64,000 bases of DNA from Flavobacterium anhuiense (GTDB taxonomy: Bacteria; Bacteroidota; Bacteroidia; Flavobacteriales; Flavobacteriaceae). The translations under genes were made by a program, and so were the position numbers. Positions 17,249-25,366 of the stretch are shown in pieces. Position 1 is the first letter of the stretch, and every line of letters begins with the position of its first letter. Where the stretch lies: positions 858,721 through 922,720 of the forward strand of contig NZ_FMVC01000001.1 in the NCBI RefSeq assembly GCF_900101855.1, given 5' to 3'. The notes under the pieces are model-generated. The model had not been told where the DNA came from. It was given only the letters and a program-made list of their open reading frames with translations, and ran no database searches.

Positions 17249-18025
17249 ATGAAAGTACACATTATTGGAGGAGGAAACCTTGGGGTTTCTATTGCCTTGG
17301 GAATTGCCAAATTCTCGAAAAACAACCAAGTTACTGTCACTAGAAGAAACACTGCAAGTATTCAATATTTATCAGAATATGGGATTACAGTTTCTAACGA
17401 TAATAAACACAACATTCAGGAAGCCGATGTTGTAATCTTAACTATAAAGCCGTATCAGGTAGATACTGTTTTAGCCGAAATTCTGCCAGTTATCCAAAAC
17501 AAAACCATTGCTTCTGCAGTTAGCGGATTGTCTTTGGATATGCTTCAAACCAAAACAAATTTTGAGTATCCAGTAGTGCGTATTATGCCAAATATTGCAG
17601 CGCAGTTTGGAGAATCTGCAACTTGTATTTCTTTTCCAGAAAAATACGCAGCAAATGCTTCGCCAGTTGTTGATTTATTTCAAGATTTAGGAACGGCTCC
17701 TGTAATTGATGAAAAACTAATGGATGCAGCAACTGTTTTAGGTGCGTGCGGAACGGCATATGCATTGCGTTATATTCGTGCATCTATGCAGGCAGGAATC
17801 GAAATTGGTTTTGATTCTAATACCGCTTTAGCAATTGCGGCTCAAACGGTAAAAGGAGCGGCTAAAATGCTTTTAGAAGAACGAGTGCACCCAGAACAAT
17901 TAATCGACCGTGTAACAACACCGCAAGGCTGTACAATTGTTGGTTTGAATGAAATGGAGCACAATGGTTTCAGTTCGTCATTAATCAAAGGGATCAAAAC
18001 TTCTCTGAAACAAATCAAAGGTTAG
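17249..18025 (+). CDS. proC: Pyrroline-5-carboxylate reductase
   Basis: 258 residues; reduces pyrroline-5-carboxylate to proline with NAD(P)H, the last step of proline synthesis. An N-terminal Rossmann loop is HIIGGGNLGVSIALGI. A 'NVVRIMPNIAA'-type block is seen as PVVRIMPNIAAQFGE (about residues 108-122). The C-terminal dimerisation and substrate domain carries VTTPQGCTIVGLNEMEHNGF (about residues 222-241; usual form T-S-P-G-G-T-T). The start ATGAAAGTACAC has an A-rich leader. Slightly short compared with the 265-280 residues typical of the family, but all blocks are present. Confidence 0.92.
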   Translation: MKVHIIGGGNLGVSIALGIAKFSKNNQVTVTRRNTASIQYLSEYGITVSNDNKHNIQEADVVILTIKPYQVDTVLAEILPVIQNKTIASAVSGLSLDMLQTKTNFEYPVVRIMPNIAAQFGESATCISFPEKYAANASPVVDLFQDLGTAPVIDEKLMDAATVLGACGTAYALRYIRASMQAGIEIGFDSNTALAIAAQTVKGAAKMLLEERVHPEQLIDRVTTPQGCTIVGLNEMEHNGFSSSLIKGIKTSLKQIKG

Positions 18026-18063
18026 GTTTTAAAGAAATTCTAATATTTTAAATTTCAATATTT

Positions 18064-18107
18064 AAATTCCAAATTCCAATTTTAAAGCTGGTGTTTGGAA
18101 TTTTTTT
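18064..18107 (+). terminator. Terminator-like hairpin after proC
   Basis: AAATTCCAAA (18064-18073) is inverted at 18094-18103 and followed by a run of T. It is made of the 'ttccaaattcc' repeat words of this gap, so it may be repeat and terminator at once. Confidence 0.5.
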
Positions 18108-18190
18108 GTTTTATAAATCTAACCACAGTTTTGTTATTCTTAGTTCCTAAGAATGACAAATATTATCGAATATCTTGGAATTTGAAATTT

Positions 18191-18733
18191 TTACTTTTTG
18201 GAATTTGCTTTAATAAGCTGAATATACTTCAATCCACACTCAGAAATCTTCGTATACGAATTCATCGCATTTCCGTAATTCTGAATTGTCAAAGTGTCTT
18301 TTACATACAAAGCATCTATTCCAACGGGGATTTCTAAATCTTTAGAATTATCAGAATCAGTATCATCTTCATTGCTAATATCGCTATCGTATTCGTCCCA
18401 TTGAATTCCTTCTAAAGAAATATATTTTTCGCCAGAACTACTTTTAGAAAAAATAGCTTTTCCTTTTAAACTTCTGTTTTGAGTCGTAAAAGTATATTTA
18501 TAGTCTTTTTTATCTTTCGAGATAGTCAATGAGATATTGCAATCTTCAGCTTTAGAAATATAAGTTCCAGAAATAGAATCTTTCGCAGATACGACTGGTT
18601 TTTTATTGCTAAAGGAAATTATTCTTTCGGGTTTTTTATCTGATATAGTTTCGGTTTTCTTATTGCACGATACGATAATCGATCCAAAAATAGAAAGATA
18701 TAGAAGATATTTCGATTTGTAATTATTGATCAT
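18191..18733 (-). CDS. Lipoprotein of unknown function
   Basis: 180 residues with a lipoprotein signal (YLLYLSIFGSIIVSC, Cys about 23) followed by NKKTETISDKK. The mature domain has a beta-strand-rich centre (SGTYISKAEDCNISLTISKD, YKYTFTTQNRSLKGKAIF) and an acidic low-complexity insert DEYDSDISNEDDTDSDNSKD. The overall layout is like small envelope lipoproteins that fold as an eight-strand barrel-like domain; this is inference. No family is recognised. Its ATG overlaps the TGA of nhaA by 4 bp (ATGA), so it is translated from the nhaA transcript. Confidence 0.75.
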   Translation of the reverse strand: MINNYKSKYLLYLSIFGSIIVSCNKKTETISDKKPERIISFSNKKPVVSAKDSISGTYISKAEDCNISLTISKDKKDYKYTFTTQNRSLKGKAIFSKSSSGEKYISLEGIQWDEYDSDISNEDDTDSDNSKDLEIPVGIDALYVKDTLTIQNYGNAMNSYTKISECGLKYIQLIKANSKK

Positions 18734-19878
18734 CCTTTGTTGGTCTTTTTGTTGAGAATATATTTTAAATATAAAAAACCTGTTAAACCTGCTAAAAATG
18801 AAGCAATAAGAATCGCTATTTTAGAAAAAACAATGATTTCAGGATTTTTGAAAGCAAGAACCGTAATAAATATTGACATGGTGAAACCAATTCCGCCTAG
18901 CATTCCTGCGCCTAAAATATGTGCCCATTTTAAGTTTTTAGGCAACATGCACAAACCGGATGTTACGCCAACAGACGAGAAAAGCAAAATTCCTAGCGGT
19001 TTGCCCACTACAAGTCCGAGAATGATTCCGTATGTGTTAACGTGATTAAGGCCTTCATGCCAGTTTTCAGTGATTGTTAAGGCCGTATTGGCTACTGCAA
19101 ACAATGGAAGGATAAAAAAAGCAACGGGCTGATGTAAAAAGTGCTGTAATCGATACGATGAGGTTTTTTCTCCTCCATCGCCAAACGGAATTACAAATGC
19201 TAAAATAACTCCCGTAATAGTTGCGTGAACACCAGAATTAAGCATAAAATACCACATTATTGCTCCACCAATTAAATACGGAATCAGATTATGAACCTTC
19301 ATTCGGTTTAAGATAAATAGCAAGCCCCAGATTCCGAGAGCAATTCCAAGATTTAAAAAAGAAATTGATGTGGTGTAAAAAACAGCAATAACTATTATGG
19401 CTCCTAAATCGTCAATAACAGCCAAAGCGGTTAAAAAGACTTTTAAGGAAGCAGGCACTTTGTTTCCAAGAAGCGACAAAATTCCGATGGCAAAAGCAAT
19501 ATCGGTAGCCATTGGAATTCCAGCTCCGTTTTGTGTGGTTGTACCGTAATTTAAAGCTAGAAAGATAGCAGCGGGAACTAACATTCCTCCAAAAGCGGCC
19601 ATAATTGGAAGAGAAGCATTTTTAATATTGGATAATTCGCCATGATAAATCTCTCGTTCCAACTCCAATCCGATTAAAAGGAAGAAAATAGTCATCAGTC
19701 CGTCATTGATCCAATGGGTTATAGAATGGCCTGCAATTTCTTTTTCCCAAAAAGCAACGTATGGAACTTGAATAGAAGAGTTAGCAAGATAAAGAGATAA
19801 AATCGTGACAAAGAGCAAGATAATTCCTCCCGATTTTTCGTTTTCAAAAAAGGCTTTAAAAGTCTTGGTAAGTTTCAT
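18730..19878 (-). CDS. nhaA: Na+/H+ antiporter NhaA
   Basis: 382 residues, polytopic inner-membrane protein of the NhaA family, which exchanges two H+ for one Na+ and controls pH and salt tolerance. The paired Asp of the active site is seen in AVIDDLGAIIVIAVFY (about residues 151-166). The unwound helix IV region is GAGIPMATDIAFAIGILSLL (about residues 118-137). The N-terminal block is FFLLIGLELEREIYHGEL. A lipoprotein gene overlaps its stop. It is divergent from the 2-hydroxyacid dehydrogenase. Confidence 0.96.
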   Translation of the reverse strand: MKLTKTFKAFFENEKSGGIILLFVTILSLYLANSSIQVPYVAFWEKEIAGHSITHWINDGLMTIFFLLIGLELEREIYHGELSNIKNASLPIMAAFGGMLVPAAIFLALNYGTTTQNGAGIPMATDIAFAIGILSLLGNKVPASLKVFLTALAVIDDLGAIIVIAVFYTTSISFLNLGIALGIWGLLFILNRMKVHNLIPYLIGGAIMWYFMLNSGVHATITGVILAFVIPFGDGGEKTSSYRLQHFLHQPVAFFILPLFAVANTALTITENWHEGLNHVNTYGIILGLVVGKPLGILLFSSVGVTSGLCMLPKNLKWAHILGAGMLGGIGFTMSIFITVLAFKNPEIIVFSKIAILIASFLAGLTGFLYLKYILNKKTNKG

Positions 19879-20057
19879 TAGGGAAGATTTTCTGAAGATT
19901 TATATGATGGATTGCGAAATCCTTATTCTTTCAAAGTTAAAAAAAAATCCGAGCAATAAAAAGTTTAGGAGCAAAGGCACAAAGATTCAGAGGTTCAAAG
20001 TTTATTAACATTGGAAAAACTTTGTGGCTTTGTGTCTCTGCGAGATTAAATTAACCG

Positions 20058-20065
20058 TATTTTTG
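20058..20065 (+). promoter_or_regulatory. Possible -7 box before the dehydrogenase
   Basis: TATTTTTG matches TAnnTTTG, 24 bp before the ATG. A TTTG lies 25 bp upstream, slightly outside the usual range. Confidence 0.35.
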
Positions 20066-20088
20066 TTTGCATAAAAATTCAATTAAAA

Positions 20089-21039
20089 ATGAGCGTAAAA
20101 ATTCTTCATATCGACAGTAATAATCCAATTCTTTGGAATCAATTGGAAGAAGCTGGTTTTGAAAATCATGCCGATTTTAAATCTTCAAAAGAAGAAATCG
20201 AAGCAAAAATTCAAGATTACAACGGAATCGTAATTCGAAGCCGATTCAAGATTGACAAGACTTTTTTGGATGCTGCAACAAAGTTGCAATTTATTGCAAG
20301 AGTTGGCGCAGGTCTGGAAAGTATTGATTGTGAATATGCTTCTGCAAAAGGAATTCATCTGATTGCTGCTCCTGAGGGAAATCGCAATGCTGTTGCAGAA
20401 CATTCGTTAGGAATGATTTTATCATTGTTTAATAATTTAAATCAAGCCGATGCAGAAGTAAAAGCGGGACAATGGAATCGTGAAAGCAATCGTGGTCATG
20501 AATTGGATTTAAAAACAGTTGGCATTATCGGGTATGGAAATATGGGAAAAGCTTTTGCCAAAAAATTACGAGGTTTTGATACAGAGGTTTTATGCTATGA
20601 TATTTTGGATAATGTTGGCGACGAAAATGCCAAACAAGTTTCTTTGGAAGAATTACGCGAAAAAGCAGATGTTTTAAGTCTTCACCTTCCTTGGACACCA
20701 GAAACGGATAAAATGGTCAATAGCGCCTTTATAAATGCGTTTAAAAAGCCGTTTTGGATAATCAATACTTCGCGTGGTAAAAACATCGTTACAGCCGATT
20801 TAGTTGAAGCAATGAAAGAGAAAAAAGTATTAGGAGCTGGTTTGGATGTTTTGGAATATGAAAAACTTTCTTTTGAAACTTTATTTCAAGAAAACAATAC
20901 GCCGGAAGCGCTTCAATATCTTATGGAAGCTAAAAATGTCTTGCTGACGCCTCATATTGCGGGTTGGACTTTTGAAAGCCATGAACGTCTAGCACAGGTA
21001 ATTGTTGACAAAATTAAAGCTGTGTATGGCAAAAACTAG
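20089..21039 (+). CDS. D-2-hydroxyacid dehydrogenase, SerA-like
   Basis: 316 residues of the D-isomer 2-hydroxyacid dehydrogenase superfamily, closest in pattern to short phosphoglycerate dehydrogenases. The NAD loop is VGIIGYGNMGKAFAKKL (about residues 144-160). The three catalytic residues are seen: Arg in INTSRGKNIV (about 228), Glu in AGLDVLEYE (about 257) and His in LTPHIAGW (about 290). It lacks the C-terminal ACT domain of long SerA. It probably oxidises 3-phosphoglycerate or a related hydroxyacid. No serine genes are adjacent, so the substrate is open. 'Aggttcaaag' repeat words precede it. Confidence 0.88.
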   Translation: MSVKILHIDSNNPILWNQLEEAGFENHADFKSSKEEIEAKIQDYNGIVIRSRFKIDKTFLDAATKLQFIARVGAGLESIDCEYASAKGIHLIAAPEGNRNAVAEHSLGMILSLFNNLNQADAEVKAGQWNRESNRGHELDLKTVGIIGYGNMGKAFAKKLRGFDTEVLCYDILDNVGDENAKQVSLEELREKADVLSLHLPWTPETDKMVNSAFINAFKKPFWIINTSRGKNIVTADLVEAMKEKKVLGAGLDVLEYEKLSFETLFQENNTPEALQYLMEAKNVLLTPHIAGWTFESHERLAQVIVDKIKAVYGKN

Positions 21040-21158
21040 GCTGTGGCCCTTTAGAATTTAATAACGAGTTTTTTCTTGTAAATTTTATTTAGTGAGATTA
21101 GTTTTATTTGTTAATTTTTAATAATATTGTTTCCGAATTTTAAAAGAATGAGTCTAAA

Positions 21159-21228
21159 TAGGTTTGTATTTTAAAGTTTGGAGAAAGCCGAAAATCCCAA
21201 GAGTAGGCTAAAACAAACAATTAAAATT
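21159..21228 (+). ncRNA. Conserved leader RNA of DUF805 gene, copy 1
   Basis: The leader carries GGAGAAAG-CCGAAAATCC-CAAGAGTAGG directly before a DUF805 gene. A second copy stands before the other DUF805 gene (22070-22134). A possible enclosing stem pairs GTTTG/TTTTA (21162-21166 and 21169-21173, two-base bulge between) with TAAAACAAAC at 21209-21218, ten base pairs, ending ten bases before the ATG. From memory, structured motifs named DUF805 and DUF805b have been predicted upstream of such genes. I cannot confirm identity here. A TAGGTTTG -7-like box at 21159-21166 overlaps the left arm, so the exact 5' end is uncertain. Confidence 0.6.
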
Positions 21229-21645
21229 ATGATTGAATGGTATAAAACTGCCATGTTTCAGAACTATGCAAACTTTAGCGGTAGAGCTAGACGAAGTGAA
21301 TATTGGTATTTTCGTCTTGCGACAACACTTCTATTTTTTGCATTTGCTTTTTTAGGACTACTTTTAACGGCAGTTTTGGGGGCAACAGTAGGTCTTTCGC
21401 TTGCAGTAGGATTATTTTTTCTTTATGCATTAGCGTCTATAATTCCGTCTTTGGCGGTTACGGTTAGAAGAATGCATGATATTGGGAAAAGTGGTTGGAC
21501 TATTTTGGTTTCGTTAATTCCGCTAGCAGGACCAATTTGGATGTTGGTTTTGTTAATAACAGAAGGCGAGTATGGAGAAAATTATTACGGTCCAGATCCT
21601 AAAAATACCATTGAAGAAATTGATGAAATAGGAATTAATAATTAA
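21229..21645 (+). CDS. DUF805 membrane protein
   Basis: 138 residues from ATG 21229 (MIEWYKTAMFQNYANF). A longer frame from a TTG at 21178 would read the leader RNA and is rejected. It has the family signatures FSGRARRSEYWYF (about residues 16-28) and VRRMHDIGKSGWTIL (about residues 80-94), with four hydrophobic segments. The function of DUF805 proteins is unknown; they are small inner-membrane proteins. It lies 14 bp before the TM2-domain gene and forms a likely two-gene operon. A paralog follows at 22135-22515. Confidence 0.92.
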   Translation: MIEWYKTAMFQNYANFSGRARRSEYWYFRLATTLLFFAFAFLGLLLTAVLGATVGLSLAVGLFFLYALASIIPSLAVTVRRMHDIGKSGWTILVSLIPLAGPIWMLVLLITEGEYGENYYGPDPKNTIEEIDEIGINN

Positions 21646-21659
21646 CTAAATAATATAAA

Positions 21660-21938
21660 ATGGAAACTACAAAACCAGAAAGCTGGAATACACCATCTCA
21701 GCCAAGACAAGAGAATAAAAAAGTATTGGCAGGGCTTATGGGTATTCTTTTCGGATCTTTAGGGATTCATAAATTTGTCTTAGGATATACTCAAGAAGGA
21801 ATTATACAAATAGTTATTAGTATAGTTACTTGTGGAATTGGAAGTATAATCGGATTCATCGAAGGAATTATATACTTGACAAAATCAGATGAAGAATTTT
21901 ATCAAACGTATCAAGTTGGCAAAAAAGGCTGGTTTTAA
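21660..21938 (+). CDS. TM2-domain membrane protein
   Basis: 92 residues. A short polar N-terminus (METTKPESWNTPSQPRQENK) precedes two hydrophobic helices joined by a tight turn: VLAGLMGILFGSLGIHKFVL then QIVISIVTCGIGSIIGFIEG. The G-x-x-G-x-H-K/R-F-Y/V-L-G block between them is the TM2 signature. The helical hairpin is inserted in the inner membrane; its function is unknown. It sits 14 bp after the DUF805 gene and is followed by a hairpin terminator, so the pair is one unit. The combination with DUF805 suggests a shared membrane role. Confidence 0.92.
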   Translation: METTKPESWNTPSQPRQENKKVLAGLMGILFGSLGIHKFVLGYTQEGIIQIVISIVTCGIGSIIGFIEGIIYLTKSDEEFYQTYQVGKKGWF

Positions 21939-21959
21939 AAGAAAAATATACTTGTCTCA

Positions 21960-21991
21960 AAATCCTATTCAGAAATGAATGGGATTTTTTT
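21960..21991 (+). terminator. Terminator of DUF805-TM2 unit
   Basis: 11-bp stem with one G-U pair (AAATCCTATTC 21960-21970 and GAATGGGATTT 21977-21987) followed by a T run. Confidence 0.75.
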
Positions 21992-22069
21992 ATGCTTAAA
22001 AATGTCTTTTTGTAATATAATTATGGCTTTTATATCCTGAAAATTAAATCAATAGTAGGTAACCTTGCG

Positions 22070-22134
22070 CTTAGTTAAAAAGTAATGGAGGAACCGAAAA
22101 TCCTTAAGAGTAGGGAAATTTTAAAAGATTTGTT
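22070..22134 (+). ncRNA. Conserved leader RNA of DUF805 gene, copy 2
   Basis: GGAGGAAC-CGAAAATCC-TTAAGAGTAGG, the same block as copy 1 (21159-21228), before the second DUF805 gene. A possible enclosing stem pairs CTT/TTAAAA (22070-22072 and 22075-22080, two-base bulge) with TTTTAAAAG at 22119-22127. It has the same architecture as copy 1 but different bases, so the pairing is kept while the sequence differs. It ends seven bases before the ATG. Confidence 0.6.
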
Positions 22135-22515
22135 ATGTTAGAAATGTACAAAAAGGTAGTTTTTGAGAACTACGCAAATTTTAGCGGAAGAGCTAGAAGA
22201 CAAGAATATTGGATGTTTACCCTAGTGAACGCTATTATATATATAGCTTTAGGTGTGATTGATGGTGTTGCTGGTTTAACTTTTGGTCCAGGAAAGACTG
22301 GTATATTAAGTTTAGTATATAATTTGTTAGTTTTAATTCCATCATTAGCTGTTGCCGTTAGAAGAATGCATGATGTCGCAAAAAGCGGATGGTATATACT
22401 TATTCCAATTTACAACTTAATTTTAGCTTGCACAGAAGGTGAAAAAGGCCCAAATCAATACGGTGCAGACCCTAAGAATCAATTAGAAGAAATCAATGAA
22501 ATGGGGAAAGAATAA
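22135..22515 (+). CDS. DUF805 membrane protein, paralog
   Basis: 126 residues, paralog of 21229-21645. It shares FENYANFSGRARRQEYWMF (about residues 9-27), the VRRMHDVAKSGWYILIP block (about residues 78-94) and the C-terminal GADPKNQLEEINEMG. It has three to four membrane segments and is probably an inner-membrane protein of unknown function. Its own leader RNA copy and the terminator after the TM2 gene indicate separate transcription. A bidirectional terminator follows. Confidence 0.92.
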   Translation: MLEMYKKVVFENYANFSGRARRQEYWMFTLVNAIIYIALGVIDGVAGLTFGPGKTGILSLVYNLLVLIPSLAVAVRRMHDVAKSGWYILIPIYNLILACTEGEKGPNQYGADPKNQLEEINEMGKE

Positions 22516-22533
22516 TTTTTCTCGTTTGAATAA

Positions 22534-22567
22534 AAAAAGCCGTTTCAATTTTTTGAAACGGCTTTTT
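22534..22567. terminator. Bidirectional terminator
   Basis: 15-bp stem (AAAAAGCCGTTTCAA at 22534-22548, complement 22553-22567) with flanking A and T tracts between convergent genes. Confidence 0.85.
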
Positions 22568-22575
22568 AAGTTTTA

Positions 22576-24378
22576 TTAATCTTCTTTTTCAGATAATTTC
22601 TTTTCTAATTCGATTTGAAACTCTTCAATTACAGGTTTCATTGTGCTTTCTGGAATATCTGCAATCCTAATGTACATTAAACCATCAATTGCATTATTGA
22701 ATAATGGATCAACGTTGAAAGCTACCACACGTGCATTTTGTTTGATGTATTTCTTAATTAAAACAGGCAGACGTAAGTTTCCTGGTTCCAATTCATCAAT
22801 GATTTTATCAAACTTATTCAAGTCGGATTCTGCTTCATCGAAGATAAAATCTTTGTCAGCGTCTTTCAGTTTTACTTTGTACGCTTTTTTAGGGTGAATG
22901 TATTGCGCAATATACGGATCGTAATAATTTGATTTCATAAACTCAATCATCAATGATTTAGAGAAATCTGAAAACTGATTACTGATACTTACTCCGCCAA
23001 CCAAATATTTGTGTTCAGGATGACGCAAAGTAGTATGGATAATACCTTTCCATAGCAAGAATAAAGGCATTGGTTTTTGCTGATATTCTTTTACGATAAA
23101 CGCACGACCCATTTCGATCGATTTGTGCATCATATCATGCAATTCTGGTTCAAATCTGAAAAGGTCTGTCAGATAAAAACCTTCAATTCCGTATTTTGGA
23201 TAGATTTCAGAACCTAATCCCATACGATAGGCGCCAGCGATTTTTTTGGTTTCATCATCCCATAAAAACATATGGTGATAATATTGGTCGTATTCGTCTA
23301 TGTCAATAGATTCGTTTGTTCCTTCACCAACTTCACGGAAAGTAATTTCGCGTAAACGTCCAATTTCGTGTAAAATATTCGGAATTTCCTTTGCGCTTGC
23401 AAAGAAAACTTCATAATTTTTGCTTTGTAAAAACCTGCTGTCACTATCACGTAATGCCTGAACTTCATCAATCAATTTTGATTCGCTTGCAGGCGTAACA
23501 ATTTTTTTAGGCGCTTTAGGTATTTTAAGGCTCGCGGTGTCAATCAGTTTAGTGTCTTTCTCAAACGGATTAGCCAGCATATAGGTTTTCTTTCTTAAGA
23601 ATTCTGAGTATTCTTCAAAAGATTCAATTTCATTTTGCTCACTTACAGAAATCGGTTTTCCAATACGCACTTTAATAACGCGGTCTTTTTGTGTTAAAAG
23701 TTCAGAAGGTAATTTTGCAGTACGTAAAGTATCATCAATTTTGGAAAGCCAGTAGAATAATTTACTGTTTTTGGCATGAAAGTAAATAGGAACGACCGGA
23801 ACTTTGGCTTTTCTGATTAGTTTAATAGCACCTTCTTCCCAAGGTTTGTCCACTACTAATTTGCCATCTTTGTAAGTTGAAACTTCACCCGCAGGAAAAA
23901 TTCCTAAAGGTTTTCCGTCGCTCAAATGACGTAATGTTTCTTTGATACCAATTACACTCGATTTTGCATCCTTATGATTTTCAAAAGGATTAACCGGCAT
24001 AATGTATTTTTTCATCGGAACAATTCTATGTAATAAGAAATTGGCAATGATTTTGAAATTTGGCTCTCTTTCAAGCATTAATTTCAAAAGCAAAATTCCA
24101 TCAATTCCTCCAAGCGGATGATTTGAAATGGTTATATACGCACCATCTTTTGGCAGACGTTTTAAATCTTCTTCAGGGATTTCGAACTTAATTTCCATTT
24201 CGTCCAAAATTCCATTCAAAAAGTCAAGGTCTTCCAAATGTTTATTACGATCGTAAATTTTATTAAGGGTCGAGATCTTAAGAACCTTCATAAGAATCCA
24301 GCCAGAAAAGGTACCGAAAACTCCGTACTTTTCAACATTTATTGCCTTTGCAACTTCTTTCGCGGTAACTAAACCCAT
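22576..24378 (-). CDS. olsF: Bifunctional acyltransferase, OlsF-like
   Basis: 600 residues with two domains. The N-terminal half (about 60-265) is a lysophospholipid O-acyltransferase domain with the catalytic His-Asp pair in ISNHPLGGIDG (about residue 91) and GIFPAGEVSTY (about residue 158). The C-terminal half (about 310-540) looks like a GNAT-type N-acyltransferase (LREITFREVGEGTNESIDID, then YRMGLGSEIYPKYGIEGFY). This pairing matches OlsF, reported in F. johnsoniae and Serratia to make ornithine lipid by N- and O-acylation of ornithine. The symbol follows that resemblance; some homologs make other amino-acid lipids. Peripheral membrane location expected. Confidence 0.8.
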   Translation of the reverse strand: MGLVTAKEVAKAINVEKYGVFGTFSGWILMKVLKISTLNKIYDRNKHLEDLDFLNGILDEMEIKFEIPEEDLKRLPKDGAYITISNHPLGGIDGILLLKLMLEREPNFKIIANFLLHRIVPMKKYIMPVNPFENHKDAKSSVIGIKETLRHLSDGKPLGIFPAGEVSTYKDGKLVVDKPWEEGAIKLIRKAKVPVVPIYFHAKNSKLFYWLSKIDDTLRTAKLPSELLTQKDRVIKVRIGKPISVSEQNEIESFEEYSEFLRKKTYMLANPFEKDTKLIDTASLKIPKAPKKIVTPASESKLIDEVQALRDSDSRFLQSKNYEVFFASAKEIPNILHEIGRLREITFREVGEGTNESIDIDEYDQYYHHMFLWDDETKKIAGAYRMGLGSEIYPKYGIEGFYLTDLFRFEPELHDMMHKSIEMGRAFIVKEYQQKPMPLFLLWKGIIHTTLRHPEHKYLVGGVSISNQFSDFSKSLMIEFMKSNYYDPYIAQYIHPKKAYKVKLKDADKDFIFDEAESDLNKFDKIIDELEPGNLRLPVLIKKYIKQNARVVAFNVDPLFNNAIDGLMYIRIADIPESTMKPVIEEFQIELEKKLSEKED

Positions 24379-24496
24379 GTACTACTTTTAATTTATTAGA
24401 ACAGCGAACAAAGATAACAAAAAAGTCTACTTTTCATTGTTTCCAAGATAAACTTTGCACTTTTTTATTACATTTGGAATCCTAAAAAAATCACTG

Positions 24497-25258
24497 ATGA
24501 AAATTATTTCTTATAATGTAAACGGAATTAGAGCGGCAATAAACAAAGGCTTTATCGAATGGCTACAACAAGCAAATCCTGACGTAATATGTCTTCAGGA
24601 AATAAAAGCTACACAGGATCAAATTCCGGTAGATGATATTACTGCAGCAGGTTATCCGTTTCAATATTACTATCCTGCAACCAAAAAAGGGTACAGCGGA
24701 GTAGCAATTCTTTCTAAAACAAAACCGAATAATATTGTTTACGGAACAGGAATTCATCACATGGATTTTGAGGGAAGAAATCTTCGTGCAGATTTTGATG
24801 ATGTTTCGGTAATGAGTTTATATCTTCCGTCTGGAACAAACATTGAAAGGCTAGATCATAAATTTATGTTTATGGATGATTTTCAAAATTATATTAATGA
24901 ATTAAAACTTACGGTTCCCAATCTGATTATCTGCGGAGATTATAACATCTGTCACGAAGCGATAGACATTCATGATCCGGTTCGCAATAAAACGGTTTCA
25001 GGATTTCTTCCTGCAGAACGCGCTTGGTTGGATGCCTTCATGAAGTCTGGCTTTATAGATAGTTTCCGTCATTTCAACAAAGAACCGCATCATTATTCTT
25101 GGTGGAGTTACCGTGCTGGAGCAAGAGGAAATAACAAAGGTTGGCGTATTGATTATAATTTGGTAAGCAATGTTTTAGAGCACAGGTTAAAAAGAGCTGT
25201 TATACTTCCAGATGCTATGCATTCAGATCATTGCCCGATTTTAGTTGAGATAGATTAA
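24497..25258 (+). CDS. xth: Exodeoxyribonuclease III
   Basis: 253 residues from ATG 24497 (MKIISYNVNGIRAAI); the upstream in-frame ATG at 24455 adds 14 residues that do not fit. This enzyme cuts at abasic sites and removes 3' blocks in base-excision repair. Motifs of the endonuclease/exonuclease/phosphatase fold are in order: ISYNVNG, VICLQEIKA (metal-binding Glu about residue 34), GDYNICHEAIDIHDP (Asp/Asn, about residue 147), WWSYRAGARGNNKGWRIDY (about residue 210) and SDHCPI at the end, with the catalytic Asp-His pair. Cytoplasmic. No co-transcribed neighbour. Assignment is firm. Confidence 0.96.
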   Translation: MKIISYNVNGIRAAINKGFIEWLQQANPDVICLQEIKATQDQIPVDDITAAGYPFQYYYPATKKGYSGVAILSKTKPNNIVYGTGIHHMDFEGRNLRADFDDVSVMSLYLPSGTNIERLDHKFMFMDDFQNYINELKLTVPNLIICGDYNICHEAIDIHDPVRNKTVSGFLPAERAWLDAFMKSGFIDSFRHFNKEPHHYSWWSYRAGARGNNKGWRIDYNLVSNVLEHRLKRAVILPDAMHSDHCPILVEID

Positions 25259-25366
25259 TTTTTGGTATTGTTCTTGCTGAAAAGTTTAAGTTTTAAAATT
25301 GCAATTGGCATTGAATTTTGAAATTTAAAAATTATTAAACGCCCAAAATAAAAACCAATTAAAGAG

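Noticed and set aside
21178..21228. TTG start of DUF805 gene 17 codons upstream
   Set aside because: These codons lie in the conserved leader RNA and are absent from the paralog.
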